The translations under genes were made by a program, and so were the position numbers. DNA of 64,000 nucleotides from Pseudopyrenochaeta lycopersici. Taxonomy: Eukaryota > Ascomycota > Dothideomycetes > Pleosporales > Pseudopyrenochaetaceae. The notes beneath the pieces were generated by a model. That model saw nothing but the letters and a program-made list of their open reading frames with translations. It did not search any database and had not been told where the DNA came from. Every line of letters starts with the position of its first letter. The stretch's first letter is position 1. Below are positions 1-11,206 of this stretch, in pieces. The stretch covers positions 28,850 to 92,849 of the forward strand of contig NHZP01000091.1 in the NCBI GenBank assembly GCA_003313425.1, given 5' to 3'.

Positions 1-3000
1 GTTAATATAGTTACTATATCTCGTTTGTTTGCTTTCTATATAATTAGCCTATTAAACAACTTAATTGCATATCCTTAAGAGCTTTTCCTATCTAAGGTAT
101 TGTTAGCAAATAAGGCGTCACTTATAACTTATAGGTAATTACCTCCTTTAAGTTACAGTACTCGCGACTTTGTCTTATTAAGGTACAGTAGTACTCTGTT
201 AGCAGTATTATAGTGCTCTTTACTAGGGTTTAATAGGAATCGTGCTAGTCTTAATATAGCAAAAGCAATATTAGGGCCTTATTATAACTGCTGCGTATAG
301 TAGTAAACTAAGTTTGCGTTAATACTTATTAACTTCAGATAGTGTTGCTATTCCTGAGCGCGGCTTCAGTTTAACTGTGCTTATTAGTATGTCGTGTTAA
401 TAATTCTAATTATTAACTAAACAGCTTATCTTCTCAGCATATGCAGCTTAAGAGAGATAGATAAGTCGTTAATCTCGCTTTTAGATAACCTCAACTCCTA
501 GAAACTACTGCAGGTTGTCACCGCCTATCGTCGTGTACTTTCTTATAAGCAGCTTAACTGCTTATTCTGCTTCTATAGTCTTTAACTTATAGTATATAAG
601 AATAATATTATCTACGTAGAAGAAGATAATAAGTCTATCTTTAATTATATAGTATAGCTTATATAGTACTTCTATAAATCCTAGGGCTTTAAAGGTTATT
701 ATAAACTCCTTTTACTATAGTAAGGGTAATATTTAGAGCCCGTATAACGCCTTCTAAACTTAGAGGATTATACCTTTCTTATAATATCTGCGCGGCATCT
801 TTATATACACTTCTTAGTCTATTATTATATATATAAATACGTTTATTACGTTATATTACTTTAGTTCTAGATTATACTTAGCTGCAATTGCTATTAGCAT
901 TTAAAAAGATCTGCTCGCTAACGTAGCAGTATATATGTCTTGCGTTGTAATATGTTACTGTTAGTCTCCTTAGACTACGAGTCGTACTTTGCACTTAAGA
1001 AATTAATTATACTTATTTAGCTTATATGTGTACACCTACATACAGTTAAGGATTTGTTGTCCTGCGGCCTTAATTAGCTTAAGCAGGACCTCTGTCTACA
1101 ACTTTATTTATCTATAGTTTTTAAGGTGTACTTATTCTACCTCTTTAAATAGCTCTCCTATAGGATAGTATTTAAGGTTAGTATGCAGCGTAGGCAGTAG
1201 TAGAAGTTAGCTTTAGTAGATCTTTAAGCCTTTAGCAAGCATCCTTTTTATCTAAGCCTTATTAATAACTTTCTCTCTATAGTTCCCTACGTTGCCTGCC
1301 TAGGTACTAGCTATAAAGGCGGCTGCCTAAGGAATTAGTTTTAATAAGTATAAGTTTATATCAGCTTCCTGCACACCTGCTATTAGACTTGCAAGGAGTG
1401 CAGCTAGTAGTAGCGTAGATAGAGGAGTTAGGTATATATCCCTAATTCTCCTTCCGCGATAGTATCCTAGTAGATCTTCCTCTTTAGAGTTATTAGTACC
1501 CTTAACTATATTATCTTTATAAAAGGACTTAGTCTCTAGTTAATAGACTAGAGCAGGAAGCTCTATTATCCTTATATAGGTTGTAATCTCTTACAGCGTA
1601 CTATATATAAGGTTATCTATTAGGTCTTTAGTTTTACTATTAAACACTGTTTACTCGTTAAATACGATATCTTATATGCTTATTACTTTTACAAGAGATA
1701 GGATCTAAATTTAATAGATGTTTAAGGATTAATAGCTAACTATGTAGCTAACCTAAGCTTTCAGATCTAGCTGTTAAAGTCTTAATTTACCTTAGTAAGT
1801 ATTATCTATTATTATAAATGCTTTGCAGCTATAGGCTTTTAAATAAGCAAGATTTAGCTTCTTAGATATCGTAACGACTCTGTTATTAAGTGTAACCCTT
1901 ATAAAGAAGACCTCGTATAGTGTCTTCTAGTTGTTTATATAATTTAGTGTTTAATTATATAGGTACACTCTAGCTTAAGTAATTTTAGGCTATAGCTCCT
2001 AGGATAGGTTAGCATTAAGGCGCATAGCACGCAATTTCTCCTTATTTACACCCCCTAAGCGTTTAGCACCTCTATTCTAATCTTGTGTATCTAGGGCAGA
2101 AGGCTTAATAGTTATCCCTTGCGATGCTAACTAGCGTTCTACTTCTAGCTTAACTATTATAATTTTATTATCTAACTTAATAACTTTAATTATAATATTA
2201 AACTAGTTCTTTATAAATAGAATAAAGTTTAAAAGTGTCTTAATTATTAATTTAGCAGGATAATTATCTATAAAATAGAAGTCCTATTACATACTAGAGA
2301 ACCTATCTATAATAAGTATTTAACTCTTCTCTTTTATTATGCTTTATATTTTATATACATAGAAATTAATAGCTAGTCTTTTACTAGGTCTATCTTTATA
2401 GGTTCGTAGTGCTCTTCTAATTTAGCGTTAGGACTTAGATCTCCTACAGGAGTCGCACTCTACTATAGTAATTCCTTTTATCCGCACCCCCTAAGCTTGC
2501 GAAACAAGGTGCTTAACAGTAACTAGCCCTAGTTAGCCTAATTACTTATACTAAAGCAAGGCTAATACCTTTTATGCAGCTCTTTCTATTTATAACGTTG
2601 TCTTATGTGTATAATTAGAAGCCTAGTATATTAGTTAATACTTAATTACTTATTAGCTATAAATCTTAGTAAGACTTCTAATAATTGTTCTGTCTACTTT
2701 CCTAAGTATAGTTAGTTTAATTTTAGTGTCCTACTACATGCCTCTCTACCTTAATAATTAGAATAATACTAGATTATAGTGTAGGTTAGGGCATAAACCT
2801 ACGTCGTGTAACGTTAGTCTATTAATTTCTTACCGCCCTGTAAGAGTTAGCTTAATTAAGCTGTACCCCTTAACCTATATCTTTATATTACCTGCCTATA
2901 TAAAGTCTCTATATGTAGGTAGTCTAAAGTTGTAGAGTCTATTAGGGTTGTTCGTTATATAACAAGTTAAACCTAAGTTAAGGATAAATAAATGCCTTAA

Positions 3001-4527
3001 TAGGTAATTATTAAAGTTAGTTCTAAATAACGCTAAGATAAAGGCGGTATCTATCCTTATAATGCTTTGTCCTTCTAGTTAATTATTTAGCACCTCTAGA
3101 GTAGGAGTATATAAATTTTTTATAACTAGTATATTTAAATAAGGTTTACTTTACCCTCGTAAGAGGCCTTAGAACTTAGGATCTTACTCTTACTTTATCC
3201 TTACGTAGTTCTCTAGTATAGGTTTTAGTTTAAACTATTCTAGCGCCTTATTAGGGTGTATATAGTAACACTCCTTAAGTAAATAGCGCATCTCGCATAC
3301 TAGGCACTTAGAGCTTCTAACTTTGCTAGATAGCTCCTAGTCTAAGGACGATCTCTTTATCTCCTTCTAACTACGTTAATCTTAGGGTCTACTCTACCTT
3401 TATTAATTTAGAGCACTGGGCTTATAAAGGTTTTCCTTCTTATTTCCCTATATGCTTTCTAAATTATCCGCGTAAAACGCTAAGTTATCTAACACTATAT
3501 ATGCGCTTTTATGTCTGCTGGTTTTCTAAGGCTTTATTATAACTATATAGTGTCTAAACTGCTTTATTATCTCGCGGCGTGTAATACTAAGAGTAAATTA
3601 ACTAGTATCTTAAAATAAGGTAGCCTATATAGGTGCTACATTCTATACTATAACTATAAAGTCTTTAGTAACTAAGTTTATGTCCTTTACCTTAGTAACT
3701 CCTTTTACCTCTGCTTATGTTATAGCTTAATCGTAATTAGTAAGCCACAGATCCTAGTTAGCTGTATTTCTTATTAGCTTTAGCAATTTAAGGTATCAGT
3801 CTCGCGCGCGTTCGTGTTCAATTCGCTTATCTATACTAACTATGTCTGTAAGGTTCTTAATCTATTTACGCAGGTTTTGCCTTGTCTTGCAGCATATTTC
3901 CTGCAGGTAAAGTAAGACAGTAGATTATATAAAGATTATAATCTCCCTAATAGCCTTCTGCTTATCTAAGTATTTCCTTTCTTAATTCTTATAGTTTTTA
4001 TTTCTTATCTTAAAGTACTCTATGTCTTGTTTAAGAGTAGTTATCCTAGACTTAGAGAAGTTAGCTATTAATTAAGGTCTAACAGTAGCCCTTTAAGGCG
4101 TGTAATTAGTAACGTTTAGAGCCGCTAGAGGCTTAGGTTCTTTAAGGAATGCAAGAATAGATTCTAGATTAACTTTATACTATATTCTATACGCGTCGCA
4201 CCTTACTAATAGCTGCGCCTTCTATTTCGTAAAATTAAGTTAGCTGGTAAGGACTACAGTAGGATCGCGTTAGGTTAGGTAGGCTATTATCGTATCAATT
4301 AAGGCAGTAAGACTCTTAATTGTTAAATTCAAGGACTATTTAGCTTAATCTTTGATGAATTTTAATAATTAACGTAATTAATTTATTCTGTGTTCTCTCT
4401 GTTTTCTGCTTTTTGTGTGCCCCTCTGCTAAGTGGTTACACCCAAGAGTTTGTGCTACCATCTAGGATCTCGCAACTTAGAGATCGACACGTGACATCTA
4501 ACACCCTATCAGGCTTTATATCTGACA
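1..4527 (-). mobile_element. RIP-degraded Ty1/copia retrotransposon, minus strand, cut by window edge
   Basis: Reverse-complement reading matches, segment by segment, the copia element at 10984-25501. The window starts inside its RNase H/RT part. On the minus strand the order from high to low coordinate is LTR, gag (about 4300-3500), GAG-pre-integrase and integrase (about 2560-1700), then reverse transcriptase. The RT catalytic motif is still visible at about 598-625 as FYVDNI in place of YVDD. Frames are broken by many TAA/TAG codons where Gln or Trp is expected, as after RIP. The region near 1690-1760 preserves the uninterrupted target site that in the other copy holds a nested copia. No coding potential remains. 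The 3' LTR lies left of the window. Confidence 0.85.
4321..4527 (-). repeat. 5' LTR of the left copia element
   Basis: A 207-bp segment with TG...CA ends in the plus-strand reading, bounding the copia body at 4320. Its inner half (reverse complement) matches the LTRs at 10984-11206 and 25279-25501, including the run ending in TTGAATCTGACA-like sequence. The outer half (U3 side) is clearly different. This suggests a sister subfamily with a replaced promoter region. Confidence 0.75.
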
Positions 4528-4723
4528 AGGAGATTCGTGTTACTAACGCATTTCTAACATCTTCTTAGCCTCTTCTCTTTAAATACTAATACCTTTACTA
4601 TTTCTAATATTTCTTTATTATATACTATCTAGCTTTTAGCTAGCAAAAAAACGTTATTATTGCGCCGCTTTATTTAAAAAGAGTTTATTCTACCCTCTTC
4701 TACCCTGTAATACAGCGTAACAG
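4528..4723. other. Unassigned spacer
   Basis: About 200 bp between the copia LTR and the start of the TLH A unit. It is T/A-rich with short pyrimidine runs. No reading frame, LTR or TIR was recognised. It has no counterpart upstream of TLH copy B, so it lies outside the duplicated unit. Confidence 0.5.
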
Positions 4724-5017
4724 CCAGGCCTTATGAACACCCAGAACTATAAGGTCTGCCCCTTTTTTCTCTTGCCCCATGCGTTTGCTAATCTTACAAA
4801 ACAGAAGGAGGACACCTAGAAGAATGCGTCCGCCCCCTTTTTTCTGTAACTAAACCTTTCTTAGCTAGCTCTCTAATCTAGATTAGCTAGTACCTACGCG
4901 TAACGCGTTAGAGCATAAATCGCGTTCCTAGACGCGTAACTACGTGTTCTATATAATAGAATAAATAAGAGTAAAAGTAAGAGGGAATAAAAGAGAGAAA
5001 AAGAAAGAGTATCTATA
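4724..5017 (+). other. Conserved leader of TLH unit A
   Basis: This leader is shared nearly base for base with 41118-41411 in front of TLH copy B. Homology between the two units starts abruptly at CCAGGCC in both copies, in different surroundings (spacer here, gypsy relic there). It contains pyrimidine-rich stretches and a pair of ACGCGT palindromes. It is probably the promoter/5' UTR of the helicase unit, by inference from position only. Confidence 0.55.
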
Positions 5018-5267
5018 ATATTTACCTTTCTCCTATCCTACAGCATCTTTATCTACTACTAGCATACCTGCGCTATCTACAGCCTAGATTAGCACCTAGA
5101 GCGCTAGTATAGTATGCCTACAACGTAGTAGAGAGAGCTGCTCGTAGCCTACTAAGGCCTTAACTTAAACCTGCTAGCAGAGGTCTCTCTCCTTTAACTA
5201 AACAGCCTGCCTATCGCGGAGCTAGGTTCTCTATAGGACGCATTTCTCTGCTATAATTACGTTGCTA

Positions 5268-5269
5268 GC

Positions 5270-5343
<74 letters not shown>

Positions 5344-5345
5344 CA
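5268..5345 (+). repeat. (AGT)n serine tract in TLH A
   Basis: About 24 units of AGT/TAG, read as serine codons in the helicase frame. The corresponding tract in copy B (41661-41690) is only about 10 codons. Flanks TTGCTAG... and ...CTAGCAAG are inverted, so the tract can also fold back on itself. Confidence 0.9.
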
Positions 5346-7827
5346 CTACTACTAGCAAGTGCTGCGGCTTTCTAAGTATAAGCTATAAGTATATATAGAA
5401 ATATATAAATAAGCAGCACGGTATAAAGCTTACACGCTAGTCCTCTGCCTCTGTAACCTTATACTAAGAGCACGCTACGCAGCTATAGAGGCTAGTTAAG
5501 GTGCAGACTTTTTTCTATAAACGGCGCTACGTCTAGTACTTTATAGTACAGGCAGAGGTACAGGAGCAGGCACAGGAGTAGGCACAGGAGCAGGCACAGG
5601 AGCAGGTACAGGAGCAGACGCAGGATCAGCATTCAGGGCAGTAACAACAGCAGGGAAAGCGGCTAGACCCTAAGGAGAGGCTTACTAGCTTATTAGCTAA
5701 GTAGGAAACTATTAAGCGTTAGGATAATAAGGTAATTAGCTAAATCGCTAAAGAGGCCTTAGCCTACAACTGCACTAGCTAGTTAAAATAGACGCAATAG
5801 GAGCAGCACCTTAAACCCTACCTAGACTAGAAGCAGCTCACCTACGCTGTGCAACTGCTAGGCGATAATAAGCTAGTAGTATAATATACAGTACACTGCG
5901 TTAAGGAGGTAGTTAAGCAGGCTGTTAAGGGGCTTAGCTTGCTATTAATTAAGACGTTGCGCTAGCTACGTAGTGTAACACTATAGCAGTCTAATTGTTA
6001 CCCTCTAGGTCGTATATAGAAGATAGAAAGCTAACGTCACGCAGCATAGCTCTAGGCACGACTTATTTACTACTACATGCAGTTAATTACTGCTAGAGAG
6101 AAAGAGAAGGAGGAGGAAGACGTAGAGAATAGACTCTAGTATATCGTCCGCCTATTCCCCTAGTATAGAGGGTAGAAGTAGGAAGTAGTAAAGCTCTAGA
6201 GACTGCTAACTACTACTAATAGAAGCAGTTACGTAGCTAAATAGTAGAAGGCTATCCTAAGCCTGTCTAAGGCACTGTTCTGCTAGGAGGTATACTATTA
6301 GCTGTTTTATAGTAGTATAATCTACTTCCTTACTACGCTAGCTATTAACCTAGATATAAACTAACTACGCAACGCCTTGCAGTTCTTAACGCTTCTTAGC
6401 TTAATTATCTACTACGTCTGCGTCCTAGTAGCTAAAGCTTTCCTCCTATCTACCTAGCGCGCAGAGTAGAGCGCTGCTAAGACAGCTACTCTACTATATT
6501 AGTAAGCGCGCTATCTTATTAATAGCTTATATAGCCTAATAAGTATTATAATTAGTCTACTTACCTACACTAAGTATATCTCTCTACGTACCCTAGGCTG
6601 TATTATAGGTAGTATGTAGTAGTCTCCTAACTACTAGACGTTCTTCCTTAAAGGCTAGCCTATTAAGCTAGAGCGCTTTCGCGCTATAGCATAAGAACTA
6701 GTAGTAAAGGCAGAGTAGGTCCTTTAGGGGGAACTACTCTAAGTAGAGGAGCAGGCACAGTAACGCTCTACTAACCTAGTAGCTATCTAAGATAATATGA
6801 TAATAGTATAGTAAGCAAGCTGCTTCTTAACACTAGCTTAGCTTAAAGAGGGCAGAGACTAGGTTCTTGCGCAGCTTGCGAGCGTGCTAGCTACGCAGCG
6901 ACTATATATATTAAGAGGGGAGCAGGAAGGTAAAGAGAGTAATTAAGGCAGCTAAGTCTACTATACTAAGGCGTCTATACTATAGTATACGTAACAGGTA
7001 TAGTAATATCTCTAGCGCGTAGGACGCTTCCTTAAGCTACTCTATCTTATAGTCTATATTATAGGCGGGTAGCTAGCGCGTAGGCCTAAGCTACTATTAG
7101 TTTAGTAGCGTAATAGAGTGCTCTAGAATTATAGCCTCTACGTAATTAATAGGTAGGTTACGCTAGTCACCTGCTACTATAAGACGTAGGCGCAATAGGA
7201 TTAACCTAAGGTAGTTCTGCGCTTCCTACTAGAGGCGGTAGGATAGTTAATTACAGCGTACCTGCTCTACGTACAGCCGCTGCGGGCAATACTACTAGCT
7301 AGCTAAGGTAAAGTAACTTTAGCATTAATAAATAACTACCTCTAAGCAGACGAGGATAACCTCTAGGATATAGATAGGCTTACGCGTATATTAGTAGTTA
7401 AGTTAGTAGAGCTTCTAGGCACGCAGCTAATAATCTAGGAGTACTAGCACGTAGCTGTAGGTATTAGGCGCGAGGTAGTAGGACAGTGGTTTGCAGCAGG
7501 CTATTATTAGGAGAAAAAGAGTTATAATAGTTACTAGGCGTTTACGTCTAAGGTAGATAGTAGCAGTAACAGTAAGGAGGATAGAGAGGATCTACTTAAG
7601 CTACAGAGCGGGCGTTTTATAATAATAGGACTAGTAGCCTATGCTATACAGGCTAATATAGTATAGGGACTAAGTATTTATTTAATTAATGTCTTCTGCA
7701 CGTTAAGCTATAGCTAGTATACCTTCCTTAGCTTTCTTCTATATATAGAGGCAAGTAGAAAGAGGAAGTAGGAGTAGAGTAGCCTAAGTAATAGAGACAA
7801 GCCGCAGAAGAGGCAGCAGACGCAGCA

Positions 7828-7910
7828 GTTCTAGCAGACGCAGCAGATACAGCAGTTCTAGCAATTCTAGCAGTTTTAGTAGTTTTAGCAGTTCCAGCAG
7901 TAGCAACAGT
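7828..7910 (+). repeat. CAG/TTCCAG low-complexity repeat in TLH A
   Basis: RIP-altered version of the Gln-rich repeat at 44218-44355 in copy B, in the same position just before the DExH-like segment. It replaces the region where helicase motif I would be expected. Confidence 0.75.
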
Positions 7911-9702
7911 AGTAACTAAGGTAGAATTAAAGGTAGTAGTTAATAAGTTGCATATTGTTATTACAGCAGACTTATAGTAGATAAAGCTGCACAGGCTAAA
8001 GGATCTTCAGCTGCTGCCGTGCTAGCAGGTACTACTTACAGCTACGCTGCTGCTATTGCAGGAGAGGCAGCTACAGGAGGTAATATTAATACACAGAGTA
8101 ATAATTATCTGCGCAGAGATAACGCAGCAACGTAGAACACAATACATAGTAGTTCGCTGCAGGCGTAAGGTAGAGCTACAGGAGATAGCTGTAAAGCTCG
8201 CGCGGAGGCTAATAGACGAGGCAAGGTTACTTAGTAGCGCGTAGGTAGCAGAGGTAGCAGTAGGATAAGAGGTAGCAAGAGTAAAAGGAGTTATGTACTG
8301 TTGCAGTAAGGCGCTGTGTAAGCAGCTAGCAGGGCAGCTAGGCTGCGTAGCGTACCACGCAGGCATGCCTAAGCGCGCAGAGGTGCTAGAGAGGTAGAGG
8401 CAGTTAGGAGGGCTAATTACGTGCACGTCAGCACTTAGAGTAGGAGTAGATATCGCGCAGGTGCTCTTCACGCTCTATGTAGAGAGGCTGTAGGAGATAG
8501 TTAATTTCGTAAAGGAGAGCGAGCGAGCGTAAGGGGTAGGTAAGGCAGTAATTCTAGTAGTGCAAGGACAGTAGTGGCAGAAGGCTAAGGTAGAGGCAGA
8601 GGCAGAGGCAGAGGAGCAGCAACCAATGAACGATAGCGAGGTAATGGACGCGTTTATCAGCACAGTAGGTTGTCGAAGAGCAGTAATAAGTTAGTATATA
8701 GACGGCAGGCGATTATCTTGCAGACAGCTACAGGCAAGAGCAAATACAGGAGTAGACAGCGCAGCAGACAGCGTAGTAGAAGGCGCAGAGATAGCGTTCT
8801 ATAATAACTGTGAGGAGCAGGAGTATAGAGGGCAGAAACAGTAGCAGGACGAGGAGTAGGTACAGGCGAGGCAGGAGCAGGTAGTACGGGCGAAGCTTAA
8901 TAAGCTATCGCAGACGACGTGTCCATACTGCTAGGGTATGTTGCATAAAGTATTCAGGAGGGAGGAGGGCAAGGCGGCAGTACAGCAGGAGGAGGAGGAG
9001 AAGGAGGAGGAGGAGGAGTATAAGGCAGGGCAGTAAGTAGAGGAAGAGGCAGAGCAATAGACTAAGCAGCAAGCTAAGCAGCAGGCCAAGCGGCAGGCCG
9101 AGCAGCAGACTGAGCAGCAGACTAAGCTGCAGACTAAGCTGCAGACTAAGCAGCAGGCTAAGCAGCAGGCTAAGCAGGAGATTGAGCAGCAGGCCAAGCA
9201 GCAGGCCGAGCAGGAGCTCGAGCAGAGAGAGTGCGAGGCGGCAGTACATAGTCTGTAGCAGTGTCCGCGGCTTGGGCAGGAGGGGTTGCAGGATATAGAG
9301 GAGCTGCGGAGCAGGGTAAGGTATAAAAAGGAGGTTCAAACGTGCTGGAAGTGTGGGATAATAGAGTATCTCTGCGGCAGAACGCAGGGTAGTAAGCAGA
9401 GCAGCAAGTAGAGCAGTAAGCAGAGTAGTAGGCAGGCAGATTGCGCATAGCCGAACGTAGCGATAGCAGTACTATATAGGCTACAAGTAGCAGCAGAGGT
9501 AAAAGCAAAGCTAGAGGTAGGTAGAGGAATTTAAGATAGTAGGCTTTAAGAGGTAGGATATTAAGGGTAGGTAGATAGTAAGAAGGAGCTAGGTAGATAG
9601 ATAGGAGAGGTATATTAAGATAGGCGGATTTTTAAGCATATTACTAGTAAAGGAGTAGCTAGTATTATATATAGTATCTTAGAAGAGGAAAGAAGAAAAT
9701 AG

Positions 9703-10983
9703 ATAAGATTTATATAGTATTTATAATAAAAGAAAGAAAATATTATATAATTACTATTTTACTAGAAATAAAAGCTATTAAATAGTTATATTATATTTAT
9801 AAAGAAGAAAGTAAAGTAATTTAATATAAGATATTAGAAAAAGAGTAAGGAATAGCTAATTAGTTTAAATAAAAAAAAGAAAAAAGAAAGTAAATTAAAT
9901 TAATGTAAAATATTAGAAGAAGAGTAGAGAATAGGTAAGTAGTTTAAATAAGAAAAAAAAAGAAGTAAGTACAGTAATCTAATATAAGATACTAGTAGAA
10001 GGTAAAGAATATAAAAAGAATAGAATAGTAAGAATAGTTTAAAAGTTTAAAAGAATAAATTAAGTAAGTACTAAGTAGTTAAAGAATAAGTAGTAAGTAG
10101 ATTTATTAAAGAAAAAAAGAAAATAAAGTAATAAAATATAGTATAATAAGATAAGAAAGTTCTACTAAGTAGTATTATAAAAGAAAGAAAGAAAAGAGTT
10201 AAGTAATAAGATATAGTATAGAGAGAGATAAATAATAGAGTTTTAGTTTATAGTTTTATAGAGTTCAAAAAGAGTAAAATAAAGTAATAGTATAGAAGTA
10301 GATAGATAGTAAAGTTCTAGTAAGTAGGATTAATTAGAAAAGAAAAAGAAGAGTAAAGTTGTAGTATAAAGTATTAAGAGAGAGAGATAGTACAGTTTTA
10401 GTAAGTAGTATTGTTTAGTTAAGAAAAAAGAGAGTAAAGTAAAAGGATATAGTATTAAGGTAGATAGATAGTAAAGTTCTAGTAAGAAGTATTATTTAGT
10501 TTAAAAAGAGAAGAGTAAAGTAATATAATATAGTATAAAGAGAGAAAGATAGTAAGGTTTTAGTAAGTAGTATTATAACGTTAAGAAAGAAGAGAGTAAA
10601 GTAATATAATATAGTATAGAAGAAGAAAGAGAAGAGTAAAGTAATATAATATAGTTTAGAGGGAGAAGAATAGTAAGGTTTTGCTAACTACTTTTATAAA
10701 AAAAAAGAGAAGAGGAGAGTAAAGTAATATAATATAGTATAGAGAGGAAAGGATAGTAGGGATTCGCTAACTGCTTTTATAGGGATAAGAAAGAGAAGAG
10801 CGAAGCAATACAATAGAGTATAGAGGAAGAAAGATAGTAAGGATTCGCTAACTGCTTTTATAAGGTTATAAAAGAGGAGAGTAAAGTAATATAATAAAGT
10901 ATAGAGGAAGAAAGATAGTAGGACTTCGCTAACTACTTTTATAGGGTTAAGAAAGAGGAGAGTACAGTATTATAATATAGTAT
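9703..10983. repeat. C-poor A/G/T tail with degenerate tandem repeats (TLH A tail)
   Basis: Directly follows the TLH A frame and ends at the copia LTR. Cytosine is nearly absent on the plus strand. From about 10130 onward a unit of roughly 70-80 bp recurs, built around AGTAAAGTAATATAATATAG and GATAGTAAGGATTCGCTAAC, with later units less mutated (real C in CGCTAACTGC). The same tail with the same unit follows copy B (46298-48270). No gene is visible. Confidence 0.75.
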
Positions 10984-11206
10984 TGTCAGATTACACAAGT
11001 GCTGTAAGGCCTGTTAGATATAAAAGATAAACTCAGAAGTACTACACGGGAAAGGGCGATTAACAGAAGGACTGATACTACAGCCTTTGGAACCTCTAGA
11101 AGCAAAGCAGTTATAGAAAGGAGGGGAGAGAAAACAGAATTAATTAATTACGTTTATTATTAAAAAATTTATTAAAGATTAAGGTAAATAGTCCTCAAAT
11201 CTAATA
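10984..11206 (+). repeat. 5' LTR of copia element
   Basis: Starts TGTCAGATTACAC and is 223 bp long. It matches 25279-25501 with RIP-type changes, for example a terminal CTAATA where the 3' LTR has CTGACA. Confidence 0.85.

Larger units (their letters stand above)
5018..9702 (+). pseudogene. Telomere-linked RecQ-like helicase relic (copy A)
   Basis: Aligns throughout with copy B (41412-46297), which makes the protein recognisable. The N-terminus has the Cys/His region typical of fungal TLH proteins, followed by a Ser tract, a QEQA repeat region, a long helical middle region, a low-complexity insert, helicase motif III (LLTATLLL, near 8036) and the helicase C-terminal domain (8050-8700), then a Glu/Gln-rich Cys-containing tail. 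The initiator codon is ATA at 5018-5020 where B has ATG, a G-to-A change of RIP type. Dozens of TAG/TAA codons replace Gln and Trp. The last conserved codon is followed by TAG at 9700-9702, as in B. Function is dead. The intact family is RecQ-like and sits next to telomeres in many fungi. Confidence 0.85.

Noticed and set aside
8022..8663. Open minus-strand frames opposite TLH A
   Set aside because: They are antisense shadows of the helicase C domain, as the same region in copy B reads as helicase on the plus strand.
8905..9508. Leu- and Cys-rich minus-strand frames
   Set aside because: Produced by the CAG/GAG-rich plus-strand coding repeat of the TLH C-terminus; low complexity only.
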